From Kitagawia praeruptora (taxonomy: Eukaryota; Streptophyta; Magnoliopsida; Apiales; Apiaceae): 64,000 bases of DNA. Where the stretch lies: positions 90,130,501-90,194,500 of the forward strand of contig CM075346.1 of the NCBI GenBank assembly GCA_037693485.1. The letters are read 5' to 3'. Both the position numbers and the translations under genes were made by a program. Shown one piece after another: positions 21,707 through 33,472 of this stretch (positions are counted from its first letter, which is position 1; every line of letters begins with the position of its first letter). Below the pieces are notes generated by a model. It made no database searches and had not been told where the DNA came from. It saw only the letters and a program-made list of their open reading frames with translations.

Positions 21707-22099
21707 GTATGATTCCGGCCCATTTCCTTCTGTTCTTTCATAATCTCAACTAGATTTCTAACTTTTTGTTTACTTCGATCTTGCATGTTGTTTTTTATCT
21801 GATAGTATATGTATATGTCTGCATCTGTTCTTCACACTCCATATTTCACACACACGAACGTTCACGATCTCTGGTTTATCAGTACTTTAACCGTCGATTC
21901 ATGGTTGCGTCGTCATGATTTTATCATAATCTTTAACTGTCTTTCTATTCATATGTTTCTAATTTGTTGATACATGCCTTCTTCAAGGTTTTCTGTAATA
22001 TACCCTGTCAATAACTGCACCGAGTCTAAACACTTTAGAACCCTAATCTTTCTCCTAGGTTCCATAAAACCTGACCCTTCTTCGTTTGTCTTTTTGCAG
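21707..22099 (+). other. Leader intron of the antisense gene
   Basis: Donor CAAG/GTATGA at 21707 and acceptor ctttttgcag ending at 22099, immediately before an ATG. It explains why the upstream in-frame ATG at 21974 is followed by residues unlike the family. Confidence 0.6.
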
Positions 22100-24169
22100 A
22101 TGTCTTCTGAGTCTACCCATTCTGACCACCAATCTTCAATTCAACGCTTAGTTGCTATGCCGATTGGTGAGAGAACTAGATCCAGGGTTGTAATACCCAA
22201 TGTAAATGAACCTGAGGACATACTCATTAAACCCACAATATCTCCATTGTCTCAACCTCCTGTCCCTACATTTGTTGACTTAGGAGATGATTGGCCCTCT
22301 GATGATGAGGAGGTGTCAAAACCTGAACTTAAACTTGAATCCCTCTTGGAACCTGATTTTCAGAGTGAGGTGACTGTTGAGAGAGAGTTGTACAAACAGG
22401 AAATTACACCTTTTTGTGAGAAAACTGATTCCATCATGACCTCTGTTAAATTAGAAAAACTTCTTGAGGAATGTCCCCGTCCAATTTGTAGTATTGTGAT
22501 TCCTAAGACTGGTGAAAGAGCTCACAGGTTTGACGTCAGAACCCCTGATCGTGGGATTCCCAATGATGTCATCTCTGCTGCTTTTTTTAGAGTAGGTTTT
22601 TCTATACCCCTTCATCCTTTTCTAAGGGAAGTATTAGAGTGTTATAACTTAGCACCTATGCAACTGACTCCCAACTCTTATCGTTTGGCCATCAGCACCT
22701 TTATTCTGTATTCTAGCAAATTCACAACTCCCCTATCTGCCCCTGAGTTAGGTTATTTCTTTAGGCTGAAAGATACTGGGAGAAGCTCAGGTTGTTTTTA
22801 TCTATCAGCATGGCCTTGTCATCAGGGTCAATGTATAAAAAATGTCAAACAAAACTTCGATTTGTGGCAAGAGCAATTTTTCTATTGTTTTGACTGCCCT
22901 AATGTTAGGTATGCTTTTAATCGTCGACCAAATATTCCCAAACAAACCGTTCTGACTGGAGTGTGTTTAGAGAGGGCAAAAGAGATATTGAAACTATCAA
23001 CTTCTATTAGGGACTGCTTGATTCTGATGACCCCTGAAAATCTGACTTCCCTAGGTTTTATTCCTTCAAACACCGGTATGAGCTTCCTTATCGTTATGTC
23101 CTTCCTTCTTGATTGTATCTTTGTGAATACATCTTTTTACTCCATGTATACCTCTCTAATTTTTAACTTATTGACTTATGCAGGCATGGCTCCCAAAGTT
23201 CCCTCTTTTGTTAAACGAACCAAGAATGTAGACGAGATCTTTAAAACTGATGTTGAGACAAAGGAGATTCCGCTTACAGCAACTCCAATTAGCCAAGTCC
23301 CTACCCCAGCTTCCATCCAGACTCAACCATCTAGTTCCTCCAAGCGCAAGCTAGCTCAAACTACTCTTGACCTCTCTGGGAGTTCACAAACCAGGTCCAT
23401 GAAGAAAAGCAAAGCTGTGAAAGTTGAATCAGCTGTGGCACAGAATCAATTTAAAGAATTGATTGATACACATGTGCTTCCAGAAGCGGTTGCCAGCTGG
23501 GCCAAGATGGATTCTACCGAGGCTATGCATGCCATGAGGTTCTCCGCTGCCCAAAATGCGTTCTTTGCCCTTCGATACTGTGATGATTTTGCTTTAAAGA
23601 CACAGTATGACCTCCGATTGCAAGGAGAGATCTCAAAACTCAAAGAGGAGCTGGCTGCCAGGGAGGAGAGCGCGAACATTGCCACTGCTGCTGTAAGGAG
23701 GGCCAAAGCTGTTGAGACCTCTTTAAAGAATGATAAGGAAAAACTTCAGGCTCAAGTCAAGAATCTGGGTGATGAGAAACTGTCGATGCTGGAGAAGGTT
23801 AATGAGCTAGAAGCTCAAGTTGATGCTTTAAACACTGCTGCTGCTACTGTCAAATCATCCATGCTCGTCCAGGAGAAAGCTAGATATGATGAAGGTTATA
23901 ATGACGGCATCCGAGACTACATGAAGTCTATGTGGGAGAAAATGCCTGAGCTAAACTGGTCTCTCTTGGGCGACGATGTGGTAAGCATGATCCATGATTT
24001 TGAAGATGAAGCTGCGATTCCACAGGACCCTGTACCTCCCGTGGCTACGGTTGAGAGGTCTCCAGGTACTATCCTTGAGACTGCAGAGGTTCCTGCTACT
24101 GAAGATGCTCAACCTGTCCTTCCAACTCCTCCAGCTGTTGAAGATCCAAACAAAACTCCTACTGCTTGA
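22100..24169 (+). CDS. Antisense ORF of a Tat element (gypsy-type transposon protein, PF04195-like)
   Basis: Chosen start MSSESTHSD at 22100, right after a good splice acceptor; the frame is open from 21974. A second probable intron lies at 23076-23183 (GTATGA..TTATGCAG, 108 bp, in frame and without stops), which when removed joins SNTG to MAPKVPSF. Without it the protein is about 653 residues. The N-terminal half carries the plant domain known as Transposase_28 or putative gypsy-type transposon protein (FRVGFSIPLHPFLREVLECY, then LAPMQLTPNSYRLAI). A Ser/Lys-rich linker follows, then a long coiled coil (about 23600-23880) and a Pro-rich acidic tail. Such additional ORFs are described in several Tat elements; their function is unknown to me. 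The gene lies head to tail against the minus-strand pol and has its own TATA box and leader intron. Confidence 0.7.
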   Translation: MSSESTHSDHQSSIQRLVAMPIGERTRSRVVIPNVNEPEDILIKPTISPLSQPPVPTFVDLGDDWPSDDEEVSKPELKLESLLEPDFQSEVTVERELYKQEITPFCEKTDSIMTSVKLEKLLEECPRPICSIVIPKTGERAHRFDVRTPDRGIPNDVISAAFFRVGFSIPLHPFLREVLECYNLAPMQLTPNSYRLAISTFILYSSKFTTPLSAPELGYFFRLKDTGRSSGCFYLSAWPCHQGQCIKNVKQNFDLWQEQFFYCFDCPNVRYAFNRRPNIPKQTVLTGVCLERAKEILKLSTSIRDCLILMTPENLTSLGFIPSNTGMSFLIVMSFLLDCIFVNTSFYSMYTSLIFNLLTYAGMAPKVPSFVKRTKNVDEIFKTDVETKEIPLTATPISQVPTPASIQTQPSSSSKRKLAQTTLDLSGSSQTRSMKKSKAVKVESAVAQNQFKELIDTHVLPEAVASWAKMDSTEAMHAMRFSAAQNAFFALRYCDDFALKTQYDLRLQGEISKLKEELAAREESANIATAAVRRAKAVETSLKNDKEKLQAQVKNLGDEKLSMLEKVNELEAQVDALNTAAATVKSSMLVQEKARYDEGYNDGIRDYMKSMWEKMPELNWSLLGDDVVSMIHDFEDEAAIPQDPVPPVATVERSPGTILETAEVPATEDAQPVLPTPPAVEDPNKTPTA

Positions 24170-25040
24170 AACTTTATGATTTATTGAACTCTTAATAACT
24201 TTTGATGAGGTCGCGGGCCCCTCGTAGCGCCTCGCATAATGTAATCTCTAATCACGGCCTTTGTGTCATTAACTCTTTTACTGGTTTCCTGGGTCCTTGT
24301 ACCCATAACTATTTTTATGGTTTTTTTTATGACAATTATCTGCTTTTGCTACATATCTATGTCACATATTTGTACTTATATGCTTCCATCATTGTATCTT
24401 ACCTTTATTCCCCCTAGCAATTACTTAGTGTCCATACTCGTGCATTCAAGCTTACGTGGGCTAGCCCTTTGTAAGAAACAGAATATACTCGTACTTTCAC
24501 TTTATAATTTCCTGAAATAAAAGGCAATCGAATCGCAACAACTTACTTGTAAGCTTAAACACGTCTTTTCTTATGCTTCACTCAACATTTTCAGAGTCGC
24601 ATTCTGAACTAAAACCCTTTCTGATAATCTTATATCCTAAATAGTTTGACCAGGTTCCTCGACCATTAATCCTGCAAAATAAACATAAAACAGAAAACAG
24701 TTAACGTTAGTAAAATCTTTCTCTTGTTTAATTCGGGTCATCTCTTGGAAAGGTTTCCTGCTTGGATCCCAATCCTTATCTCTAGGTTCCAACATGCCTC
24801 GAGGCATGTTGGTCCCTTTTATCTTTTTTTGCCTTGAGGCGATTCTAGGAACCTGTGCGCCGTTCTGGGAGTCCACACAGATTCCTCTTCTTCATGTGTC
24901 AGGCTAGACATCTTATGAAGGTAAATGCTAAGGATTTTATCCCTTCTTCCCATGTGCCAAAGGCGGTTCCACATGAGGGAGAGCTTATTAGGCTTCTCTT
25001 TAAGAACAAGTGTGCCAGTCTAGGCTCCACACAGGTTCAT
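24170..25040. other. Spacer after the antisense gene
   Basis: Presumed 3' UTR of the antisense gene, then non-coding sequence. A short inverted repeat, catgcctcgaggcatg, lies near 24793. No protein similarity recognised. Confidence 0.4.
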
Positions 25041-25500
25041 TTAGGTGCCTTTTGTCAGGACTTTAGGTGCCTTTTGTCAGGACTTTAGATGCCTTTTGTC
25101 AGGACTTTAATTCACGTGCTCAAGAAACTTGAGGCTTTTGGCAACAATGTCGTGCTCAGTCAGCTGAGGCTTTTCAATCACATTTGCTCAGGAAGCTACC
25201 TGAGGCTTTTCTCGTGCCCAGGAAGCTACCTGGGGACTTTGCTCGATGCCCAGGAAGCTACCTAGGACTTTTTCTTGATGCGTGCTCGGGAAGCTACCCA
25301 AGGCTTAATTCATACTCAGGAAGCTACCTGAGGCTTTGGTTCAAGTCAGTCATTCTTAATTTGCATACTTTGTCGAATCACATTCATACTTTGCTCATAC
25401 TTTCAATGCTACAGGAAACTGTAAGTCAAGGTGACCTGCAAATACAATACAATGCTACAGGAACCTGTTAGCCTAGGTAACCTGCAAATACAATACAAGT
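25041..25500. repeat. Three minisatellites in the Tat spacer
   Basis: Three arrays side by side: about three copies of a 24-bp unit 'ggtgccttttgtcaggactt' (25041-25108); five to six copies of 'caggaagctacctgaggctt' with 35-45 bp spacing (25188-25345); and two copies of a unit of about 50 bp beginning 'aatgctacaggaa' (25406-25500). Confidence 0.75.
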
Positions 25501-25862
25501 ACTAAAGCAAGCACTTAAAAAGTTTCAAATTGGCATATGAAATATCAAATCATATCATGCACAATACTGTCTAAGTAGGAATACTACCCCCCAGTTCTTT
25601 TGGGTAATTATTGTTACGTAAAAGAACTATTAAGGAGCTATAGCTGCAAAGAATGCACTCAAAATATCTAACGTAGAGCTATCTATCGCTCAATACTTTA
25701 AAAAGAAATTGTCTTGCAAGTAGGGAGGTTCACATCAAGTACCCCCCGAGTACATGCATAATCAAATACTGAAATCAAAATGCTGGTCAGCTATAACTAA
25801 TAAGCTGCCTTTATTCTTGGGCTGAAAGAGCCTTACTTTTCCTAAGAAAACACATAAAAGAG
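25501..25862 (-). other. Non-coding stretch with extra PPT-like G runs
   Basis: On the minus strand, GGGGGGTACTT (complement of about 25740-25750) repeats the sequence of the true PPT, and a second one, CTGGGGGGTAGT, lies at about 25585-25596. Both are just downstream of the pol stop codon. Confidence 0.5.
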
Positions 25863-28592
25863 TTACTGATAATACTTCTTGAGATGTTCTGCATTCCAAG
25901 CTCTCGGAATGAGGTTCCCATCCATATCCATCAAGTGGTAGGTTCCTTCCCAAATGGCTGACTTTATCTGGTAAGGTCCCTCCCAATTTGCTCCAAAAGC
26001 TCCATGTGCCAGAACCCTGGTATTGGGCATGACTCTTCTCAGAACTAGGTCTCCCACTTTAAAAGGTCTTGCCTTCACCTTTTTGTTGTAATACCTTCGA
26101 ACTCTCTGTTGATATGCTGCTAACTTCACTTGCGAATCTGCTCTCAACTCTTCGACCATGTCCAAATACAGTCTATGATTGACCTCATTGCTCTCGGGGT
26201 CAAAATGCTTTCTTCTCAGGGAACCTGTTCCAACTTCCACAGGTACCATAGCTTCACAACCATAAGTGAGAGTAAAGGGAGACTCACCAGTTGTAGTTCT
26301 AGGCGTGGTGTTATACGACCACAAGACTCCAGGAAGTTCCTCTGGCCAGCTTCCTTTCTTATCTTCAAGCCTTGTCTTCAAAGTATGCTTGATAATCTTG
26401 TTCACCGCTTCAGTCTGTCCATTACTCTGTGGATAGTACACTGCTGAAAATGCCTTCTGAATTCCAAACTGCTCACACAACCCTCTAAGCTCTCTACTAT
26501 CAAACTGCTTCCCGTTGTCAGAAATCAGCTTCTGCGGAATGCCAAACCTGCATACAATGGCTCGAAACACGAACTCAGTCAATTTTGATGCTGTAATCTT
26601 AGCAAGTGGTTCTGCTTCTGCCCACTTTGTGAAGTAATCAACTGCGACCACTGCATATTTCACTCCTCCTTTTCCTTTCGGGAGTTTTCCAATGAGGTCT
26701 ATCCCCCACACGGCGAATGGCCAAGGACTAACAATCTGTTTGATAGGTGCTACAGGACGACTATCAAAATTTGCAAACCTCTGACAATTACTGCATGCTT
26801 GTACGAATTTGGTAGCATCTGCTTTGATGGTTTGCCAATAATATCCTTGTCGAAGGATCTTCATGGCTAAAGAATTACCCCCCGAGTGATTTCCACATAC
26901 TCCTTCATGAATCTCCTCGAGGATATACTTGCATTGTTCTCCAGCTACACACTTGAGCAAAGGTTGATTGAATCCTCGTCTATACAGAACTCCATCATAG
27001 ATTACATACTTGGCTGCATGATACCTCAGCTTCCTGGCATTATCTTGACTGGGAGGTAGCTCCCCTTTATCCAGGTAACGATGTATTGGGGTCATCCAGG
27101 AATCTTCAACTGGAAACTCGATGTCCATCACTTCTTCTTTGAAAACACTAGGTTGCTCCTGAATCTGAAGTGGGATTACCCCCAATAATGTGGATTCTCT
27201 CTGAGATCCTAGCTTGGCTAATGCATCTGCATTGGTATTTTTTCCTCGAGGTATTTGATCTAGCTTCACCTCTTTGAACCTCGCGATCAACTCCTGGGAG
27301 TACCTCAAATACAAGTCTGTTCGTGGACCTCTCGCCTGAAAACCACCACGAATCTGCCAAACTACTAACATCGAATCACTGAACACTCTAATATTCTCAA
27401 CTTTCATCTCCAAGGCTAGCTTGAGACCTGCAATCAATGCCTCGTACTCTGCATCATTGTTCGTGGCTCTAAAAGCAAAATGAATTGAACTATAGAGTTG
27501 GTGTCCCTCTGGACTAACTAGCTCTATGCCTGCACCTGCTCCACCACTGTTAGCAGCTCCATCTACATACAGTGTCCACCAGGGTGCACAGTTGTCATTC
27601 TCTGTCTGTTCTTCCACCACCTCTTTTGGCCCCTCCTGGCCAGTAACCTCCACATGAGGTGGAAACTCGATTAAGAAATCTGCTAGAGCTTGAGCTTTGA
27701 TTGCTGTCTTTGGCTTGTATTCTATGTCGAACTGTCCTAACTCCACAGCCCACTTTAACATTCTCCCAGAAGTTTCTGGCCTATGCATCACTTGCTTAAG
27801 TGGATATGAGGTTCTTACCTCAATCTTGTGAGCTTGGAAGTAAGGTCGCAGCTTCTTGGAAGCTAGAATCAATGCGAAAACCAGCTTCTCCATTCCTGTA
27901 TACCTCGTTTCTGCATCAAGTAACCTTTTACTAACATAGTAGACTGGGCTCTGCTGTCCATTCTCTTCTCGAACCAGAACTGCACTAATGGAATACTCTG
28001 ATACGGCCAAGTAAAGTATCAATGTTTCTCCATCCACAGGTTTGGCTAACAGTGGGGGGCTCCCCAAATGCTCCTTTAACTTTCCAAACGCTATCTCACA
28101 TTCTGCTGTCCACTCGAATTTGCTTCCTTTCTTTATAGCTTTAAAGAACTCCTGACACTTATCAGTGGACTTCGAGATGAATCTATTCAAGGCTGCAACT
28201 CTCCCTGTGAGGGACTGAACCTCTCTTATAGTCCTTGGTGACCTCATATCAATCAATGCTTTAATCTTGGTTGGGTTGGCTTCGATACCTCTATGATTCA
28301 CCATAAAACCCAGAAACTTTCCTGATTCTACTCCGAACACACATTTTTTAGGGTTCAGCTTCATTCTGTACTTTCGCAGATTCCGAACATTTCTTCTAAG
28401 TGCTTTACATGGTCAACAGCTTCCTTGGATTTGACTAGCATATCATCCACATATACTTCCATAGTATGGCCAATTTGGTCTTTAAACATCATATTCACTA
28501 ACCGTTGGTATGTGGCTCCAGCATTAATCAATCCAAATGGCATGCATATATAACAATAAAGACCTCTATCCGTAATAAAAGAAGTATTCTGG
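25863..28592 (-). pseudogene. Tat-lineage pol remnant: reverse transcriptase, two RNase H domains, integrase
   Basis: The right part (28592-28386) keeps the reverse transcriptase palm with MPFGL..NAGATYQRL and the catalytic YVDDM. Near 28380-28386 one base is missing, shifting the frame. The rest (28364-25863, 833 residues) gives the connection, a first RNase H, then a second archaeal-type RNase H (YVDGAANSGG; AEYEALIAG; VFSDSMLV; NADALAKLG), and integrase with an HHCC zinc finger (H..NH..C..C) and the D, D, E residues in GIDLIGK, ISDNGKQF and NGQTEAVNK. Two RNase H domains mark the Tat lineage. The start of reverse transcriptase, protease and gag are missing, so it is not functional. Confidence 0.88.
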
Positions 28593-29426
28593 TGTGATAT
28601 TTTTGGGTATATATTAATTATTGCTAGATAGGAATTGATTGGAAAATATGATATGATTGAGGTTTTTAGGTGTTTATAAAAGGTAATATCTTCAACTAAA
28701 AGTAAATGTGAAAAAGGCAATCGATTAATTACCTTTAATTATATTATGTTATTATTTATTTTTGGTGTTTTAATAGTATAGATATCATATATATTTTTCT
28801 TTATAATGAAGGTAAATAAGTAAATTCATGAAATGACAAAAAACATATACCAAAAAATAGGTACCAAAATTTTTAATGTTTCGGGTATTATATAATTATT
28901 AATTAATTTTAATTTAATGTAATTTTAATATACTCATATTTACGGATTATACTAATGTTTCTTTATTATAAACAACGTATGCAGATTTTTAATATATTTT
29001 ATTAACAATTGAAAAATATGGTGTGATATTTTCGGGTATATATTAATGATTGTAAAATTAGTTTTAAATTAAAAAGGTAAAGTGTTTTAATTCGAAAGAA
29101 AATATTAATGATGATTAGTTTTAAATTAAAAAGGTAACGTGTTTTAATTCGAAAGGAAATATTAATGATTGGAAGATGCATTGATGTTTTTAGGTGTTTA
29201 TAAAATGGTAATATCTTCAATTAAAAGTAAATGTGAAAAAAGGCAAGCGACTACTTACCATTAATTATATTATGTTATTATTTATTGTAGGTGTTTTAAA
29301 AGTATAAATATCATATATTTATTTTTCTTTTTAATAAAAGGTAAATAAGTAAATTTACGAAGTACCTAAAAAATGGTACCAAAAAACAGGTACCAAAATT
29401 TTTAATGTTCCGGAATTTATATAATA
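28593..29426 (-). mobile_element. Two right-hand Helitron parts (family E)
   Basis: Two successive copies of a segment of about 330 bp, beginning 'ggtgtgatatttt.gggtatatattaat' (28594 and about 29021) and ending in 'aatttttaatgttccggaatttatataata'. The first has lost its terminal TCTATAC; the second is cut by the next Helitron at 29427. A third copy ends intact at 31661. Confidence 0.55.
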
Positions 29427-29893
29427 CTAGCTTATAGCCCGTGCAAAGCACGGGTTACTTTTAATATTTTATAATTTATTTATAATATAATATAATATTA
29501 TAAATAATTTTAATATATTATTGAAAGAATTTGAACCTTACATATTTGTATATAATAATTTTTAGTATTAAATATAAATTAATATGTTGTTGGCGGGAAT
29601 CGAACTATGGACCTCTGCATATAACAACTTTTAGTATTTTAGTATTGTTAAATCTAATTAATAATTTTTAGTATTAAATATAAATTAATATGTTGTTGGC
29701 GGGAATCGAACCTTGGACCTCTGCATATAACAACTTTTAGTATTTTAGTATTGTTAAATCTAACGGTTATGATCTATTTGAGTTGCTGATCTAACGGTGA
29801 TAAGTGAGGGATAACCAAAAATGGGGATAACCAAAAATAGGGGTAACCAACTACAAATTATACCCCCTTTTGCTTATTATAATATAGTATAGA
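29427..29893 (-). mobile_element. Helitron with duplicated B-box-like segment (family F)
   Basis: CTAG at 29427, perfect hairpin (gcccgtgcaaagcacggg), 5' TCTATACTATATTATAATAAG at 29893. Two copies of a unit of about 103 bp inside contain 'ggcgggaatcgaac', which on the minus strand reads like a tRNA T arm (GTTCGATTCCCGCC). Same family, opposite orientation, as 35202-35613. Confidence 0.78.
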
Positions 29894-29903
29894 TATAGAT
29901 ATA

Positions 29904-31339
29904 CTATCTTAAAACCCGTGCGATGCACTTATATTTTTAATATTATATGAATTTTTTTATTAATTTAAATTATTTATTTTAAAACATGAATTTTGGAGGC
30001 TTAAATCTTTTTTTATGAGATGATTTGATAATGAATATATATATGTTATCCGTGATATTTATAGAAAATGAGGGATTTTAGTTAGAAAATATAGAAAAGA
30101 TAATAGGTATTAGTTGAAAAAGGTAATCGGTTAATTGTTAGTAATTATAAAATTATTATGTTATTTTATTAAATAGAATGTCCGTGATATGATTGGAAAA
30201 AGAGAGGATTTAGCTAGAGAAAATTAAAAAGTTAACATGTTCTAGGTGAAAAAGGTAATTGATTAGTTTATAGAAATTATAATTTAATTATGTTACTTTA
30301 CTAAATAAAATTACTCGTAATATTTTTAGAAAAGGAAAAATTAATATTGTTCGTGAAATTTTAATTAAAAGAGGGATTTTAGTTAGAAAATATAAAAAAC
30401 TGATACGTTTTAGTTGAAAAAGATAATAAGTTAATTATTAAAATTATAATATTATTAGTTTATTGTATTAAATATAATCTCTTGTGATATACTTGAAAAA
30501 ATAGAGGTTTTAGTTAGAGAAAATAGAAAGGTAACATGAAAAATTCAAAAAGTGACATGGTTTATGTGAAAAAGGTAATTGAATATTTTATAGTAATTAT
30601 AATTTAATTATGTTATTTTACTAAATAAAATTGCTCATAGTGTTTTAGAAAATGAGATATTAATGTTGCCCGTGATATTTTTAAAAAAAGAATTTATTTT
30701 GGAAAAAATAGAAAAGATAATACGTTTTAGCTGAAAAGGTAATTAGTTAATAATTAGTATTATGATATTATTGTTTTATTTTTATTAAATAGAAACGCTC
30801 GTGATATAATTGGAAAAAGAGAGGTTTTAGTAAGAAAAAATAAAAAGGTAACGTGTTTTGGCTGAAAAAGGTAATCGCCCATGATATAATTGGAAAAAGA
30901 GAGATTTTAGTTAGAGAAAAGAGAAAAGGTAACGTGGATGAAAAGGGTAATTGATTAGTTAATTGTAATTATAATACAATTACGTTATTTGATTAAATTT
31001 TAAAAAAGGAATGTAAAAGATATTGTATTTTACCTGAAAAAGAAATTATTTTGTTTTTGAAAAATAGAAAAGGTAATATGTTTAACCTGAAAAAGGAAAT
31101 TGATTAATAGAGGAGAAATTTTAGTATAAAATATATATGATATTATATTTTACCTGTAAAAGGAAATTGTTTAGTTATTGAAAAATGGAAAAGATAATAT
31201 GTTTAACTTAAAAAAAGAAATTGATTAGTTAGTAGGATGAGTAAGGGTAAATAAGTAAAATCAACAGGTACCGTACCGACCGACCGACCGACCAACCAAC
31301 CAAACTTTTAATGTTTCGGCTTTTATATAATAGTATAGA
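29904..31339 (-). mobile_element. 1.4-kb Helitron, same family as copy D
   Basis: Left end ctatctt (CTAT in place of CTAG) with cccgtgcgatgcac. The right end TCTATACTATTATATAAAAG and the ACCGACCGACC run match 17061-18653. Filled with diverged 'gaaaaaggtaatt' lines. No coding frame. Confidence 0.72.
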
Positions 31340-31661
31340 TTAAATATTAATAAAGATTAGTTTTAAATTAAAAAGGTAATGTCTTTTAATTTGAAAGGAA
31401 ATATTAATAATTGAAAGATACATTGAAGTTTTTTGGTGTTTATAAAAAGGTAATATCTTCAATTAAAAGTAAATGTGAAAAAAGGCAAGCGACTACTTAC
31501 CATTAATTATATTATGTAATTATTTATTATAGGTGTTTTAAAAGGATAAATATCATATATTTATTTTTCTTTTTAATAAAGGGTAAATAAGTAAATTCAC
31601 GAAGTACCAAAAAACAGGTACCAAAACTTTTAATGTTCCGGAATTTATATAATAGTATAGA
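31340..31661 (-). mobile_element. Helitron right end (family E, third copy)
   Basis: Ends gttccggaatttatataatagtataga at 31661, that is 5' TCTATACTATTATATAAATT on the minus strand. It continues the sequence cut at 29426, so the Helitrons at 29427 and 29904 appear to have landed inside this family. Confidence 0.55.
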
Positions 31662-33166
31662 TATATAAGGCATATATATAGTTAGTATAGAGGTTCATAA
31701 AACAAAGTATGAGAATTGAAATTTTTATTATTCGTTAGTCAAACCCAGGTTACTTACAACAATTAGATTTTAAATTTTAGTATTATTAATAAAAAATTTA
31801 TATTGCATGTGAAATTTATTTAAATTTGCATAAAGATTTAAAATTTCAATTAGCAATAGAATTAAATTTCAAAATAAAATCATATATTATGAATATTTAA
31901 ATTATTAAACTACAATGTGTAATTTAGTTACAAATATTAAAATTACAATAGGATCATACATAATATAAAACTACGTCATATACCTAACACTAAAAAATTA
32001 TTTTTCATGTGTATATTAAAAATTTATTAACGTAGAAGTCGAGTTAGTTATATCTAACTAATTTCGATAAATGTAAGATTTATTACATTATTTAATTTAT
32101 ATATATTTCTCTTCTATCAAGGTCAACATATATTTTACTTTTATGTTTGAAACCATAAAAGTTATTCATTTGATGAATTTGTTGATTTGTCAAATATTCA
32201 TTTACCAAGGTTCACCTAATAATAAAGTATAATTTTAAAAATTTTGCAAAAAAATATATATTAATTGAAAAAGTATAATAAATTTTAGAAAATAATATAA
32301 ACTAGAGGCATGTACCTCACACTGACTTCAATAATTAAAGAAAACTTTTTCAATAAAGCACACATATACAAAGCACATTAATAGTAAAAACATACTCATT
32401 CCAATCATTGATCACATGTTTAGCTGAGCTATTATTGAAGATATATACTTCTCTGGATTAAGCTATATTCGATAAAGGAAATTATGAATTCAATGTCAAA
32501 GTATAAAAAAATGAGACATGAACAATTTTACCTCATGATGATGGAAGCACGAAAAATATCTATCCAGACGTAATTCATCAATTCTCAAGCGCATAGGTCA
32601 AAAGAATGATAAGTTTGTTACCCAAAGTAGATCTGTTAAGTCAATTATTCATATTTGAATTTTCTGATATCTTGAAAGATAAATAGATGTCGAAAAAGAA
32701 ACAAAGACAATGAATTCTTAAATATCAAGAGATTAGAAGAAAAGAGAGGGAAAAGTTAGAAAAAATAGTTTTAAGAACTTAAAGAACAAGGCCTGGGCAG
32801 AGTTTCAAAAAATTGTTATTAAAATCAGGACCAGAACTTACACTTTCGGAATGGAATAGCTTGAAGGATATTTAGATTTTACCTTAAATTAGCTAAAGGG
32901 ATGCACCATTTTCGAAGAACCAATGGTTAAACTTGTAAGTGTTCTGAAAAGTCATCTTAATTAGAAAGCACCCACCGAATACTCCAATTATATTCTACGA
33001 TCCACAACAAATTAAAAAAAATGTTATGATTGCTATCAGTACTACTCGCATCAAATTTCAAATTATAAACTTACACATACTTAACTAACGACATTAATAA
33101 TACATAATTTGATTTATAAATATATTTAAGCAACCGGCCCGTGCCTTGCACGGGTTTTTATGCTAG
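31662..33166 (+). mobile_element. 3' part of a larger Helitron-like element
   Basis: AT-rich with no gene. The part 32485-32889 matches 12089-12495. It ends with a strong hairpin, cccgtgccttgcacggg (33138-33154), and CTAG/T at 33163-33166, a plus-strand Helitron 3' end. The tandem tctatatata starts at 2571-3890 are the best candidates for the matching 5' ends; that is inference from the shared blocks. Confidence 0.5.
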
Positions 33167-33173
33167 TTTACTA

Positions 33174-33463
33174 CTAGTTGACTAACATGTGCTTCGCGAC
33201 GGTCTTTTAATATTTTTTTAAAAAAAAATTAAAATATAAATTTAAGAAATAAATTTAAAATAAAATATCCATAAAGATTTAATATGTCGCAAAGATTTGA
33301 GTTTTCATGAAAATTTACCTAAATATAATTAGGCTAATGATTAAGAAATAAATTTAAAATAAAATAGCCATAAAGACTTAATATGTCGCAAAGATTTGAG
33401 TTTTCATGAAAATTTACCTAAATATAATTAGGCTAATGATGAATAAATTGATCTTAACGGTAC
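33174..33463 (-). repeat. Helitron 3' end of the GCGAAGC type and a 99-bp tandem duplication
   Basis: CTAG at 33174-33177 then 'gtgcttcgcgacgg', the same end type as the array at 51553-56524. Positions 33242-33340 and 33341-33439 are a near-exact tandem duplication. Confidence 0.55.
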
Positions 33464-33472
33464 ATTAAAGAG

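Larger units (their letters stand above)
20184..28592 (-). mobile_element. 5'-truncated Ty3/gypsy element, Tat lineage, with antisense gene
   Basis: Read on the minus strand: truncated pol (28592-25863), a repeat-rich spacer, a gene in the opposite direction (plus strand, 22100-24169), a polypurine tract and the 3' LTR (21048-20184). The dual RNase H and the antisense gene between pol and the 3' LTR are hallmarks of the Tat lineage. The 5' LTR, gag, protease and first part of reverse transcriptase are absent. At 28592 the sequence passes directly into Helitron sequence. Confidence 0.85.

Noticed and set aside
21974..22099. Upstream ATG of the antisense Tat gene
   Set aside because: The stretch ends in a strong splice acceptor directly before a second ATG and reads like an intron; the later start fits the family better.
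28593..28720. Apparent N-terminal extension of the Tat reverse transcriptase frame
   Set aside because: This part translates Helitron sequence; the similarity to reverse transcriptase starts only near 28592.
28770..28783. Internal 'taatagtatagat' as a Helitron 5' end
   Set aside because: Sister copies at this place read 'taaaagtataaat' or similar in mid-element, so the match is by chance substitution.
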